Below, piece after piece: positions 15,882-25,240 of a DNA stretch of 58,703 nucleotides; positions within the stretch are counted from its first letter, which is position 1, and each line of letters begins with the position of its first letter. Source of the stretch: Pseudomonadota bacterium (GTDB lineage Bacteria; Pseudomonadota; Gammaproteobacteria; Steroidobacterales; Steroidobacteraceae); NCBI GenBank assembly GCA_023423065.1, contig JAFAGC010000027.1, positions 1 through 58,703 on the forward strand. Direction: 5' to 3'. The notes beneath the pieces were generated by a model, which was not told the DNA's origin, did not search any database, and saw only the letters and a program-made list of their open reading frames with translations. A program made the translations under genes and the position numbers.

Positions 15882-16877
15882 GTGGCTGTGACGCAATCTG
15901 CACTGGCTCCGTTCGGGAATCTGACCCCTTTCGAGGTGGCTGCCGCCGCCGAGAGCATCGGATTGCGCCCGTCGGGCAGGCTGTTTGCGCTCAACAGCTA
16001 CGAGAATCGCGTCTATCAACTGGGCGACGAGGATGGGGCGCTCTGGGTGCTCAAGTTCTATCGACCGGGCCGCTGGAGCAATGCCGCGATCGGCGAGGAG
16101 CATGCTTTCGCGTTCGAGCTCGCCGCCGCGGAGCTGCCGATCGCCGCGCCGTTGCGCCGTGACGGCCGAAGTTTGTTTGAACACGGCGATCAGCGCTTCG
16201 CGGCCTTTCCCTATCTCGCGGGTCGCGCACCCGAGATCGCCGATGCCGCGACGCTGACGTTGCTAGGCCGCACGCTGGCGCGGATGCACGCGGTGGGTGG
16301 CCGCGGCCGATTCCAGCACCGGCCGTCGCTCGAGATCGAGCGTTTCGGCGTGCGCGCGCGGACCGCGGTGCTCGCGAGCGGTTTCGTGCCCGAAGCGCTC
16401 GAAGAGCAGTACGCCCGCGTGAGCGAACAGGTGATCGGACGAGTCCGACAGTGTTTCGAGAATTTCGGACCGCTGCCGCGCCTGCGAATTCACGGCGACT
16501 GTCACTCGGGCAACATCCTGTGGCGCGAAAACGGACCGCTGTTCGTGGATCTCGACGATTGCATGTCGGGTCCGCGGATCCAGGACCTGTGGATGTTCCT
16601 CGCGGGGGATGCGGCGAGCCAGCAGGCTTCCTGGGCCGCGCTCATGGAAGGTTACGAGACGTTCGGCGAATTCGATTACGCGGAGCTCACGCTCGTGGAG
16701 GCGTTGCGATCGCTGCGTATCGTGCACTACGCATCGTGGATCGCGACCCGCTGGCACGACCCGGCCTTTCCACGGGCATTTCCCTGGTTCGCGGACGCCC
16801 GCTTCTGGGAGCGGCACATCGCGGATCTGTTCGAGCAGCTCGCCGCAATTGACGAACCTCCCATTCTTTCCAGATGA
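15882..16877 (+). CDS. srkA: Stress response kinase SrkA (YihE)
   Basis: A 331-residue aminoglycoside-phosphotransferase-fold kinase, start GTG. It shows NSYENRVYQLG and WVLKFYRPGRW (nucleotide Lys), the catalytic loop IHGDCHSGNILW, and the metal-binding LFVDLDDCMSGP. These are the SrkA (YihE/RdoA) signatures. The enzyme phosphorylates Ser/Thr targets in the cytoplasm and protects against envelope and oxidative stress. A second GTG two codons in is an alternative start. It stands alone, 50 bases before a lipoprotein gene in the same direction. Confidence 0.93.
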   Translation: MAVTQSALAPFGNLTPFEVAAAAESIGLRPSGRLFALNSYENRVYQLGDEDGALWVLKFYRPGRWSNAAIGEEHAFAFELAAAELPIAAPLRRDGRSLFEHGDQRFAAFPYLAGRAPEIADAATLTLLGRTLARMHAVGGRGRFQHRPSLEIERFGVRARTAVLASGFVPEALEEQYARVSEQVIGRVRQCFENFGPLPRLRIHGDCHSGNILWRENGPLFVDLDDCMSGPRIQDLWMFLAGDAASQQASWAALMEGYETFGEFDYAELTLVEALRSLRIVHYASWIATRWHDPAFPRAFPWFADARFWERHIADLFEQLAAIDEPPILSR

Positions 16878-16927
16878 ATCTTCACTGGATAGTCGGCCTG
16901 TTAGTATAGGAAGCGGAGGTCTCCTCG

Positions 16928-17506
16928 ATGTTCAGCCGCCGCTGCGTTTACCTGGTCGCACTGATCGCCGGTGCCGGCATGCTCGCCGCCTGCGAGGATT
17001 CCGGGAATACGCCGAAGGTGAACACGACCGAGACCGCTCCGACGGCGCCCATGCCGAAATCCGACGACCTGCCCCCCGACATGGTCGCCGCCGTCTCGGC
17101 GAATCCCACCAGCAGCCCGGTCAGCGTGCACTTTTCGCTGGGCGCGCGGCCGGAAGTGAACAAGGCGCTGCCGGTCGAGATCGCGATCGTCCCGGGTCAG
17201 GATTTCGAAACGGTCAGCGCACACTTTCTCACCCAGAACGGTCTTGCCGTGACCGTGGGCGGGACCTATGGGCCGCTCAAGTCGCCTGCCGTCGGAAAGC
17301 CCCTAAGGCACCAACTCGTTCTGCTGCCGCGCGAGGAGGGCGTCTTCGTGCTCACGGTGAACATCGACACCATCGATCGCCAGGGTGCGAATTTCACGCG
17401 TCTCTTCTCCATTCCTTTACTTGTATCCGCGCCCGGCGTCGCGGAGGCTGCGGAGCAGGCCACTACGGTTCAACCACAATCGCCGAACGCGTCGGAAACG
17501 AACTAA
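16928..17506 (+). CDS. Putative lipoprotein of unknown function
   Basis: A 192-residue protein with a lipoprotein signal: MFSRR n-region, hydrophobic core, lipobox LAAC with Cys22. A Thr/Pro-rich linker (residues about 25-50) precedes a compact, probably beta-sandwich domain (FSLGARPEVNKALPVEIAIV to SIPLLVSA), then a polar tail. I recognise no named family. The domain has the feel of an immunoglobulin-like fold used in envelope structural proteins. The ribosome site GGAGG is about 11 bases upstream. It lies between srkA and a large signalling enzyme with no overlap to either. Confidence 0.8.
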   Translation: MFSRRCVYLVALIAGAGMLAACEDSGNTPKVNTTETAPTAPMPKSDDLPPDMVAAVSANPTSSPVSVHFSLGARPEVNKALPVEIAIVPGQDFETVSAHFLTQNGLAVTVGGTYGPLKSPAVGKPLRHQLVLLPREEGVFVLTVNIDTIDRQGANFTRLFSIPLLVSAPGVAEAAEQATTVQPQSPNASETN

Positions 17507-17590
17507 TCTCGCGCTCAAAACCGGGAGCCGCTTCACGGGGGCACCTCGCGCCCGGACATATCATGCAATTTGGTCCGCAGTTGCTCCGTT

Positions 17591-20500
17591 ATGTCAAAAC
17601 CGGCTGAAGGCAACCCCCAGGAAAATTCCGATTCCAGCGCAGTTTCCGCCGGAAGCCCGCCTTTCACCGCGACGGGCACGCGCCTCGAGGTCAACGATCT
17701 TTCCATGCGCCGACTGCATCCGCTGCTGCAATCGCAGCTGCGCGAGTTGCGCGCGCGCGTGACCGGTGGGCGCGTCAGCGCCCACGAATTGCTCGAGATG
17801 CTGAGCCGCTATTACGACAGCGTCGACGACGAGCGCCGCGCGATGGTGCGCTCCATGCGGCTGATGTCGGACGAAGCCCGTTCGCTCGGCGTGGAGATCG
17901 CGGAGCAGGGCGCGGCCCAGCTGCAGATCATCCTCGATCACATCAAGGACGTCGTCATCACCGCCAACGCGGCGGGCGTGATCGATCGCGCGAACCCGGT
18001 GACGGAACGCGTGTTCGGCTATCCACCCGCGGAGCTGCTCGGGTTGCGCATCGACGCGCTGGTACCCGACATCGCGGTCGACGACTCGATCACGGCGGGA
18101 CTCGACAAGCTCGCCGGCACGAGCGACACGTTTCGCGGCCTTCGCGTGAGTCCGGAGGTCGCCGCCCGCCGGCGCGACGGGACGATGTTCCCGGCCGAGA
18201 TTTCCGTGAGCCGGGCGCGCAACGGGCGCTCCGAAGTCTTCGTGATCTGCCTGCGCGACATCTCCGAGCGCCACATGACCCAGCAGGCACTGCGCGACAG
18301 CGAGGCTCGTTACCGCTCGCTCGTGGACAACGCGCCGGAAGCCATCACGGTGTTGGATGTCGATTCGCAGCGCTTCGTGGAGGCGAACGAACCCGCGCTG
18401 CGGCTCTTCAAGATGACCCGCGATCAATTGCTCTCGTGTCATGTTCTCGACGTCAGCGCGGAGGTGCAGATCGACGGCGAATCCTCCACGGCGCCGCATC
18501 GTCAGCACCTGAAGCTGGCCGCGGCCGGCGACCCCCAGGTGTTCGAGTGGATTCACCGCGATTCGACCGGGCGCGACATCCCCTGCGAAGTGCGGCTCGT
18601 GCGCCTGCACGGCGGCAACTCCTCGCTGCTGCGCGCCAGCATCACGGACATTTCCGAACGCAAGCGCGCCGAGAACATCATGGAGAACGAGCGCGCGTTT
18701 TTCGCGCTGCTCGCATCGAACGCCGGTCTGCCGGCGGTGCTCGACGTCATCTCCGGGCTCGTGCAGGCGGTGTATCCGCGTTATCGCTGCACGATTTCCG
18801 TGCTCGCGCCCGACGCGAGCTGCTTCTCCCTGACCATCGCGCGTCAGCTGCCGCCGCTGCTCGCCGCGGTGCTCGAGCGCACGCCGATCGAACCGCGTCG
18901 CGGCTCGTGCGCGGCCGCGGTCTATTCCGCCTGCGACGTGTACGTCGCCGACGTCGCGACCGACGCGCACTGGGCGGACCGCCGCCAGGTGGTGCTCGAC
19001 TCCGGTTTCCGCGCGGTCTGGTCGATGCCGATCAAGGGTTCGAGCGGCAAGCTGCTCGGCGCGGTGGCTATCTACCGGCCGGAGCCCGGCCTGCCGGATG
19101 CGCGCGAGCAGGTCCTGCAATCGCACGCGACGCGCCTCGCGGCGCTCGCGATCGAGCGCAATCTGGCCGAGGAGGCGCTGCGCGCGAGCGAAGCCAAGTT
19201 CCGCGGCCTGTTCGAGGGCGTGATCGAGGGCGTGTACCAGAGCACGCGCGACGGCCGGCTGGTGTCGGTCAACAGCGCCTTCGTGGAAATGCTCGGATAC
19301 GGCTCGGCGGAAGAGATGTACGCGTTGCCGAGTTCGGTGATGTTGTACTGGAGCCCGACCGACCGCGCCGAATTCGTGCGCAAGGTCGACGCCGATGGCG
19401 AAGTGCGTTCGATGGAAGTCACGCTGCGCCGGCGCGACGGCACGCAGGTGGTCGCGCTCGAGAACGCGCGCGGCGTGCGCGACGGTTCGGGGCGCATCGT
19501 CGGCTACGAAGGCACCGTCTCCGACATCACCGAGCGAAAGCGCGCGGAGCAGGCGATCTTCGCGGAGAAGGATCGCGCGGCCGTCACGCTGCAATCCATC
19601 GGCGACGCGGTGATCACCACCGACGCATCGGCGAACATCGATTACCTCAACCCCGTGGCCGAACGCCTGACGGGCTGGTCGATCGACGAGGCGCGCGGGC
19701 GGCCGATCGGCGACGTCCTGCAGCTCATCGACGAATCCACGCGCAAGCCCGTGGCGTACACGCTCGACCGCGTGCTCAACGAGGGCGAGACCTCCGTTCC
19801 GTCCGATCACAACGTGCTCGTGAACCGGCGCGGCGAGGAACTCGCGATCCAGGAAACCGCGACGCCGATCCGCAACCGCGAAGGCGTGGCCGTCGGCGCC
19901 GTCATCGTGTTCGGCGACGTGACCAAGGAACGTCGTCTCAAGCGCGCGCTGTCGTACCAGGCGAGCCACGACGCGCTGACCGGCCTCATCAACCGGCGCG
20001 AGTTCGATGCGCGTCTCGAGACGGCCGTGACCGCCGCGCAGCGCGGCGAGGGCGAGTACGTGCTGCTGTACATCGACCTGGACCAGTTCAAGGTCGTGAA
20101 CGATACCTGCGGCCACAGCGCGGGCGACCGGCTGCTGCGCGACATCACGAGCCTCCTGCAGACCCGCGTGCGCGCCTCGGACACGATCGCGCGACTCGGC
20201 GGCGACGAATTCGGAATGCTGCTGGAGCGTTGCACGCTCGAGCAGGCGGAGCGCGTGGCCGACAGCATCCGCCAGGCCATCCATTCGTATCGCTTCCTGT
20301 GGGGCGCGAACAGCCTGTCGGTGGGCGCGAGCATCGGCGTGGTGCGCATCGCGCGCGATACGACCAGCGCGGCTTCCGTGCTGTCCGCCGCGGACATCGC
20401 CTGTTACGCGGCGAAGGACGGCGGCCGCAATCGCGTGCAGATCTACGAGCGCGATCACGGCACCAGCCGTCACCGCGAGATGCAGTGGGTGGGCCGGATC

Positions 20501-21271
20501 GCCCGCGCGGTCGAGGACGGCCGTCTCGAGCTGTACGCGCAACGAATCGTGCCGATCTCGCGCAGCCTGGCCGGAGCCGCGGCGGACCGCGGCGTCGCGC
20601 ACGCGACCGACGCTCCGTTCTTCGAGCTCATGGTCAGGCTGCGCGACGAGGACGGCACACTCGTGCCGCCCAACGAATTCATACCGGCGGCCGAACGCTA
20701 CAACGTCATGGTGATGGTCGACCGCTGGGTGGTGAACCGCGCCATCGAACTGCTTTCGTCCTGCATCGACCAGGGGCGGCGCCTGCCGGTCGTGGCGGTC
20801 AACCTGTCCGGCACTTCCATCAACGACGAGGATTTCCTCGAGTTCGTGCTCTCGCGGCTGCGCGACGAGCGCCTGGCGCGCGCGTTGTGTTTCGAGATCA
20901 CCGAGACGGCCGCGGTCGCCAGCCTGTCCAAGGCGACCTATTTCATGCGCGAACTGAAGGCGCGCGGCTGCCGCTTCTCGCTCGACGATTTCGGCAGCGG
21001 CGTCTCGTCGTTCCTGTACCTCAAGACGCTGCCCGTCGACTTCCTGAAGATAGACGGGCAGTTCGCGGCGCACGTCGCGAGCGACCCGGTCGACCGCAGC
21101 ATGGTCGAGGCGATCGCGAAGATCGGCGCGGCGATGCGCGTCGCGACCATCGCCGAAAAAGTCGAGAGCGCCGACGTGCTCGAGGTGCTCAAGTGCATCG
21201 GCGTCGACTACATCCAGGGTTTCCACCTGGCCGAACCCTGCGCGATCGAGGATGTTTTCGGCTGCGATTGA
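17591..21271 (+). CDS. Multi-PAS GGDEF-EAL cyclic-di-GMP enzyme
   Basis: A 1226-residue cytoplasmic protein; ATG 17591 is preferred to a TTG 21 bases earlier. Order: N-terminal region (1-105), PAS (about 110-230), PAS (about 235-355), GAF (about 365-520), PAS (about 530-650), PAS (about 655-785), GGDEF domain with intact GGDEF at 870-874, EAL domain with ELM at 1012-1014 and LDDFGSG near 1131. The conserved Glu of EAL is present, and the loop-6 region reads IAEKVES rather than AEGVE. No membrane span is seen. It could make and degrade cyclic di-GMP, with the many sensor domains setting the balance. Its GGDEF-EAL part is probably the RpfR/PdeR-like subclass. It sits singly, upstream of the carboxylate-amine ligase. 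Confidence 0.92.
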   Translation: MSKPAEGNPQENSDSSAVSAGSPPFTATGTRLEVNDLSMRRLHPLLQSQLRELRARVTGGRVSAHELLEMLSRYYDSVDDERRAMVRSMRLMSDEARSLGVEIAEQGAAQLQIILDHIKDVVITANAAGVIDRANPVTERVFGYPPAELLGLRIDALVPDIAVDDSITAGLDKLAGTSDTFRGLRVSPEVAARRRDGTMFPAEISVSRARNGRSEVFVICLRDISERHMTQQALRDSEARYRSLVDNAPEAITVLDVDSQRFVEANEPALRLFKMTRDQLLSCHVLDVSAEVQIDGESSTAPHRQHLKLAAAGDPQVFEWIHRDSTGRDIPCEVRLVRLHGGNSSLLRASITDISERKRAENIMENERAFFALLASNAGLPAVLDVISGLVQAVYPRYRCTISVLAPDASCFSLTIARQLPPLLAAVLERTPIEPRRGSCAAAVYSACDVYVADVATDAHWADRRQVVLDSGFRAVWSMPIKGSSGKLLGAVAIYRPEPGLPDAREQVLQSHATRLAALAIERNLAEEALRASEAKFRGLFEGVIEGVYQSTRDGRLVSVNSAFVEMLGYGSAEEMYALPSSVMLYWSPTDRAEFVRKVDADGEVRSMEVTLRRRDGTQVVALENARGVRDGSGRIVGYEGTVSDITERKRAEQAIFAEKDRAAVTLQSIGDAVITTDASANIDYLNPVAERLTGWSIDEARGRPIGDVLQLIDESTRKPVAYTLDRVLNEGETSVPSDHNVLVNRRGEELAIQETATPIRNREGVAVGAVIVFGDVTKERRLKRALSYQASHDALTGLINRREFDARLETAVTAAQRGEGEYVLLYIDLDQFKVVNDTCGHSAGDRLLRDITSLLQTRVRASDTIARLGGDEFGMLLERCTLEQAERVADSIRQAIHSYRFLWGANSLSVGASIGVVRIARDTTSAASVLSAADIACYAAKDGGRNRVQIYERDHGTSRHREMQWVGRIARAVEDGRLELYAQRIVPISRSLAGAAADRGVAHATDAPFFELMVRLRDEDGTLVPPNEFIPAAERYNVMVMVDRWVVNRAIELLSSCIDQGRRLPVVAVNLSGTSINDEDFLEFVLSRLRDERLARALCFEITETAAVASLSKATYFMRELKARGCRFSLDDFGSGVSSFLYLKTLPVDFLKIDGQFAAHVASDPVDRSMVEAIAKIGAAMRVATIAEKVESADVLEVLKCIGVDYIQGFHLAEPCAIEDVFGCD

Positions 21272-21304
21272 TCCGCGCGAGGCCGCTGCGGCTAGAATGG
21301 CCGC

Positions 21305-22450
21305 ATGTCGACGCATGGGAGCTCCGAGCCGGCTTTCTCGCTCGGAATAGAAGAAGAGTACTTGTTAGTGGATCTCGCCACGCGCGACCTCGTGGCCGAT
21401 CCGCCCGCCGAGCTGCTCCAGCGTTGCATCGCCGAGACCGACGGCCGTGTGAGCCCTGAATTCCTGCGTTCGCAGCTCGAGGTGAAGACGTCGGTGTGCG
21501 GATCCGTCGCGGCGATGCGTTCGCAGCTCGCCGCCTTGCGCCGCCAGGTCTGCGAGATCGCGGCGGACTACGGCATCGCGCCGGTCGCCGCCTCGACGCA
21601 TCCCTTCGCCCGCTCGCCCAACCGGCCCGCGCACACGCAGGAGCAGCGTTACTCCTCGATCGCGCGCGAAGTGCAGGGCGGCGCGGGACGCATGATCATC
21701 TGCGGCATGCACGTGCACGTCGGCCTGGAAGACGACGAGCTGCGCATCGACGTCATGAACCAGCTTTCCTATTTCGTGCCGCACCTGCTGGCGCTGTCGT
21801 GTTCGTCGCCGTTCTGGCAGGGCGACGACATGGGCATGCAGTCGTTCCGGCTGATGCTGCTGTCGTCGCTGCCGCGCACGGGCCTGCCGGAAAGTTTCGA
21901 AAGTTACGGCGAGTTCCGCCGGCACCTCGATGCGCTGGTACGCAACGGGCTCATCGAGGACACGACCAAGATCTGGTGGGACATCCGCCCGAGCTCGCGT
22001 TATCCGACACTGGAAACGCGTGTGTTCGACTGTTGCACGCATCTCGACGACGCGGTGTGCCTCGCGGCCCTGACCGTGTCGCTCGTGCGCATGCTTTACC
22101 GCCTGCGGAGCGAGAACAAGACCTGGCGGCGCTACCCGCGCATGCTGATCGCCGAGAACCGCTGGCGCGCGATGCGCTTCGGCGCCGACGCGAGCCTGCT
22201 GGATCTCGCGCGCGGCGAACTCGTGCCGTTCGCCGAGCTGCTCGAGGAGCTGTTGTCGCTCACGAGGGAACACGCGATCGCGCTCGATTGCCTGCCGGAA
22301 ACCGAACACGCGCGCACGCTGCTCAAGCGCGGCACGAGCGCGCACCAGCAATTGGCGGTCTACCAGACGGCGCGCTCGCAAGGCGCCACCGACAGCGAGG
22401 CGCTATCGGCCGTGGTAGGCTGGCTCGCGAAGACGACTTGCGCCGTGTAG
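21305..22450 (+). CDS. YbdK-type carboxylate-amine ligase (GCS2 family)
   Basis: A 381-residue protein of the glutamate-cysteine ligase type 2 superfamily. Diagnostic stretches are LGIEEEYLLVD at the N-terminus (metal/substrate Glu residues), EFLRSQLEVKTSVC, CGMHVHVGL with the paired His, and the C-terminal IAENRWRAMRFG and RGTSAHQQL. E. coli YbdK has weak gamma-glutamylcysteine synthetase activity, and the physiological substrate is often something else. It begins 33 bases after the cyclic-di-GMP enzyme and might share its transcript. Confidence 0.9.
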   Translation: MSTHGSSEPAFSLGIEEEYLLVDLATRDLVADPPAELLQRCIAETDGRVSPEFLRSQLEVKTSVCGSVAAMRSQLAALRRQVCEIAADYGIAPVAASTHPFARSPNRPAHTQEQRYSSIAREVQGGAGRMIICGMHVHVGLEDDELRIDVMNQLSYFVPHLLALSCSSPFWQGDDMGMQSFRLMLLSSLPRTGLPESFESYGEFRRHLDALVRNGLIEDTTKIWWDIRPSSRYPTLETRVFDCCTHLDDAVCLAALTVSLVRMLYRLRSENKTWRRYPRMLIAENRWRAMRFGADASLLDLARGELVPFAELLEELLSLTREHAIALDCLPETEHARTLLKRGTSAHQQLAVYQTARSQGATDSEALSAVVGWLAKTTCAV

Positions 22451-22482
22451 TTTGAAGGGCGTATTCGCCCGGGGAGGCGACC

Positions 22483-23244
22483 ATGATCAGACCCGCCTGG
22501 TTATTGTGGACCTTCGCGGCCGGTGTCGCGGTTGGCGCATTCGCGATGCGCGCCCTGTACCGTACGTCTTCCGTCGCCGCGCCAACCGCCTCGATCGAGA
22601 GCTCCGCGACGCCCGCAGCCGTTCCCGTCGAAGTCGAGATGTCCGCTACGCGGGAAGCGGCGACGCCGCTGTCGGCCGTCTCGTTGCCCGTCGCCCCCCG
22701 GAAGGTCGAGAACGCTTCGCCCGTCGCGCCGGTCGGCGCCCCTGGGGTGGCTCAGCCCGTCGACCTGGGCCCGGCCTTCAAGAAGGCGCTGGCGGACGAT
22801 GCGCAGCCGGGTCACCACGACCAGGTCCGCGAGGCACACCGGGAGCTCGAGCGCGAGACGCGCGACGAAGGCTGGGCATTCACCATGGAGTCGGAGCTGC
22901 AGGGCGCGATGATCAACGAGATCGCGACCAGCGCATTCAATGCCGAACACATCGAGTGCCGCGCCACCTTGTGCGAGGTGCGGCTCTCCGGGACCACGCC
23001 GCAGCAGGCCGAGGCCATCAAACGCTGGCACGAGAGTTTCATCGGCCGCGCCGATCCGACACTCGGTCAGCGGCTGTTCCTCAATTATTCGTCGTCGATC
23101 AGCGAAAACGACCGCACGGACCTGCTCATGATCTTCCGCAAGCCGCCGCCACCGGGATCGACGCCGGAATCCCCGCCACCGCGGCAGTCGCAGCCGTCCG
23201 AGAAGGAGATCCGGAAAGTCGCGCGCCGGGAAGGCGCGGTCTAG
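22483..23244 (+). CDS. Hypothetical membrane-anchored protein with HIECR-CEV motif
   Basis: A 253-residue protein with one N-terminal membrane span (about residues 5-24), a long Ala/Pro/Val-rich linker (30-100), then a conserved-looking domain. That domain contains HIECRATLCEVRL, with two Cys five residues apart that could form a disulfide, and ends in a Pro-rich charged tail. I have seen this ECR-x-x-x-CEV pattern in uncharacterised proteobacterial envelope proteins but cannot name the family. It starts 32 bases after the ligase gene, with GGGGAGG as ribosome site. Its stop abuts the convergent protease stop. Confidence 0.75.
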   Translation: MIRPAWLLWTFAAGVAVGAFAMRALYRTSSVAAPTASIESSATPAAVPVEVEMSATREAATPLSAVSLPVAPRKVENASPVAPVGAPGVAQPVDLGPAFKKALADDAQPGHHDQVREAHRELERETRDEGWAFTMESELQGAMINEIATSAFNAEHIECRATLCEVRLSGTTPQQAEAIKRWHESFIGRADPTLGQRLFLNYSSSISENDRTDLLMIFRKPPPPGSTPESPPPRQSQPSEKEIRKVARREGAV

Positions 23245-24579
23245 CTACTTCGTTCCGCAGACCGCGTCGCTCACGACCTGCGCGAGCGCCGTGCAGGCAT
23301 TCACGGAAAGGAACGCGCCGTGCGTCGTGTCGTGCCGGCGCATGGACCGGGCAAGCAGGCCGCGCACCCGCTCCACGCCGAGTTTCTGGTTGCGTGCCAG
23401 CAGCAGGGCGACCACGCCGGTCACCTGCGCCGTGGCGAGAGAGCTGCCGGAGGCGAAATCGTAGTGCCCGTCGGGCACCAGGGTCACGATGTCGCGGGCC
23501 GGCGCCCGCAGCAGGGCTTCTCCCGGGCGCTGTCCGTCTTCCGATTCGGCGACGGCCAGCACGTTCGGTAGTTTGGCGGGGAAACCGAAGCGCGGATCCG
23601 CGGACGCGGCGCCGACCACGATCACGCCTGAGTTCGTGGCCTTGTCGACCAGCGCCTCGAGCAACGGATCGGCCGGCCCCACCAGGCTCAGGTTGATGAC
23701 CTGCGCTTTCGCGATGAGCGCGTCGGCGAGCGCCTGCGCGATCGTGAACGAATTGCAGCGGCCGGACGCGCTGGCGGTAGGCTGCCAGCAGGCCTTGTAC
23801 GCGAGCAGGCGGACGCCCGGCGCGACGCCGACGATGCCGATCCCGTTGTTGGCGGCCGCCGCGATGAGTCCGGCCACCTGGGTGCCATGGCGGTCGGCGC
23901 GGAACGCGGCGCTGTCGTCGTCGACGTAATTGCGGGTCGCCTCGGTGCGCCCCGCGAGATCCGGGTGCGACGTATCCACGCCGGTGTCGATCACCGCGAC
24001 GCGCACGCCGGCGCCGCGGCTCATGCGGTGCGCATCCGCGACATCGAGCGCGCTCACGTTGGTCTGCAATTTGGCGTAAGGATCGTCGAAGCCGGGACGG
24101 GTCGCGGACTCGAATTCGTTGAGCGGCTGGGCGATGAGCACGCGCTTGTCGGCCGAAAGCTGCTGCAGCACCGCCTCGCGCGTGGTGCCCGGCGGAATCC
24201 GGAACAAGACGCAGTGCATGCGCAGCCGTTCGATCGGCCACTCCGACACCAGTGTGAGCGAATGGGAGCGCGCCACGTCGCGGATCACCGCGGCGGCGGT
24301 CGCGCCGATTCGATAGTCGAAGGCCGGGCCGTAGCCGTGCGCCGTGCCGCCGACGGCGGCGGGTCGCCCGGCGACGGGATTCGACACGGCCACCACGATG
24401 AACTGGCCCGGGTCGGTGCGTACTTCCGGCGGCGTGAGCACCGGCGGAGGCGCGGCAAGGCCCGTGTTCGAGCCCAGCAGGCACGCCGCCACGAGCAAGG
24501 CCGCGAGCAACCATCCGCGGAGGGGCGGGCGCGCGGGCGTCCGGCAGTCAGCGCGCGACCGGTTGAGCGAAGTCGACAT
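23245..24579 (-). CDS. Secreted subtilisin-like serine protease (S8)
   Basis: A 444-residue preproprotease. It has a signal/anchor segment (about residues 22-42), a prodomain-like region (about 50-150) and an S8 catalytic domain: Asp in VAVIDTGVDTSHPDL, His in RHGTQVAGLIAA and Ser in SGSSLATAQVTGVVALLLA. Two Cys pairs are plausible (CWQPTASASGRC; the C-terminal ACTALAQ and VCGTK). The gene starts inside the anti-sigma gene (32-base overlap), so it is the third gene of an ECF sigma / anti-sigma / protease operon. It may process or degrade the anti-sigma factor or an envelope substrate; this is inference from linkage. Confidence 0.9.
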   Translation of the reverse strand: MSTSLNRSRADCRTPARPPLRGWLLAALLVAACLLGSNTGLAAPPPVLTPPEVRTDPGQFIVVAVSNPVAGRPAAVGGTAHGYGPAFDYRIGATAAAVIRDVARSHSLTLVSEWPIERLRMHCVLFRIPPGTTREAVLQQLSADKRVLIAQPLNEFESATRPGFDDPYAKLQTNVSALDVADAHRMSRGAGVRVAVIDTGVDTSHPDLAGRTEATRNYVDDDSAAFRADRHGTQVAGLIAAAANNGIGIVGVAPGVRLLAYKACWQPTASASGRCNSFTIAQALADALIAKAQVINLSLVGPADPLLEALVDKATNSGVIVVGAASADPRFGFPAKLPNVLAVAESEDGQRPGEALLRAPARDIVTLVPDGHYDFASGSSLATAQVTGVVALLLARNQKLGVERVRGLLARSMRRHDTTHGAFLSVNACTALAQVVSDAVCGTK

Positions 24580-25240
24580 TCGGATCCTTCGAAATCACCG
24601 CCGCGACGGCTTCGGCCGTCGCACCCGAAGCAACGGCATCCACCGACAGCACAGCGGTGTAATTGCCGGCCTTGCCGGGGCCCTCGACGATCGTGAGGCC
24701 CTGGTGGGCGAGCAGGGTGTTGATCGTGCCGACCGAGGCATCGGGTGCGAACACGATGCGCAGCGACGGCGCGATGCGCGCGCGTTCCGCCGTGGCCACC
24801 GTCGTGTAATCACCGTTCGCATTCGCGGCGGAAGGTTGCGTGCCGCCGCGCAGCGCGGCCGTCCCGAGAATGCCCAGGCCGATGGCCTGCACCACCACCG
24901 CGGCGGCCAGCCAGCGCACCGTCCTCGAGCTGCGTCCGCCCGACAGAATCGATTCCGAGCCCGAGCCCTGCAGCGACGCGGCCTCGGATGCCTCGACACG
25001 CGCCCAGAGCTTGTCGAACGACTGCTGCTCTTCCTCGGCCTCGGCGGGCGAAGCGACGGCGCCGGCCTGGCTCATCCGCGTCGCGAGCTCGCGCTGCGAG
25101 GCGAGTTCGGAGCGGCACTCCGCGCAGGACTGCACGTGCGCTTCGACCCATTCGCGGTCGGGAAGCCCGATGCGGCCGTTGGCAAGCCAGGGCAGCAACG
25201 CCCAGGCCTCGGCATGCGTGTCGGGGATGCGGGGATTCAT
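24548..25240 (-). CDS. Transmembrane anti-sigma factor with C-terminal propeptide-like domain
   Basis: A 230-residue protein. The N-terminal zinc-finger-type anti-sigma domain holds the HVQSCAECRSEL motif (His-x3-Cys-x2-Cys, about residues 35-41). One membrane span lies around residues 105-125 (WLAAAVVVQAIGLGILG). The outside part ends in a domain (LRIVFAPDASVGTINTLL to NVDFAQPVAR, about 155-230) that resembles the propeptide/inhibitor-I9-like fold of fervidolysin-type subtilases. It would bind the ECF sigma factor encoded just upstream (4-base ATGA overlap) and hold it at the membrane. The propeptide-like outer domain next to a subtilase in the same operon suggests a direct protease/anti-sigma contact. 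Confidence 0.85.
   Translation of the reverse strand: MNPRIPDTHAEAWALLPWLANGRIGLPDREWVEAHVQSCAECRSELASQRELATRMSQAGAVASPAEAEEEQQSFDKLWARVEASEAASLQGSGSESILSGGRSSRTVRWLAAAVVVQAIGLGILGTAALRGGTQPSAANANGDYTTVATAERARIAPSLRIVFAPDASVGTINTLLAHQGLTIVEGPGKAGNYTAVLSVDAVASGATAEAVAAVISKDPNVDFAQPVAR

Noticed and set aside
17594..21316. A 1240-codon open frame on the minus strand opposite the multi-PAS cyclic-di-GMP gene
   Set aside because: The plus strand has complete PAS/GAF/GGDEF/EAL motifs. The opposite frame has Arg/His-rich, low-complexity content typical of GC-rich shadows.
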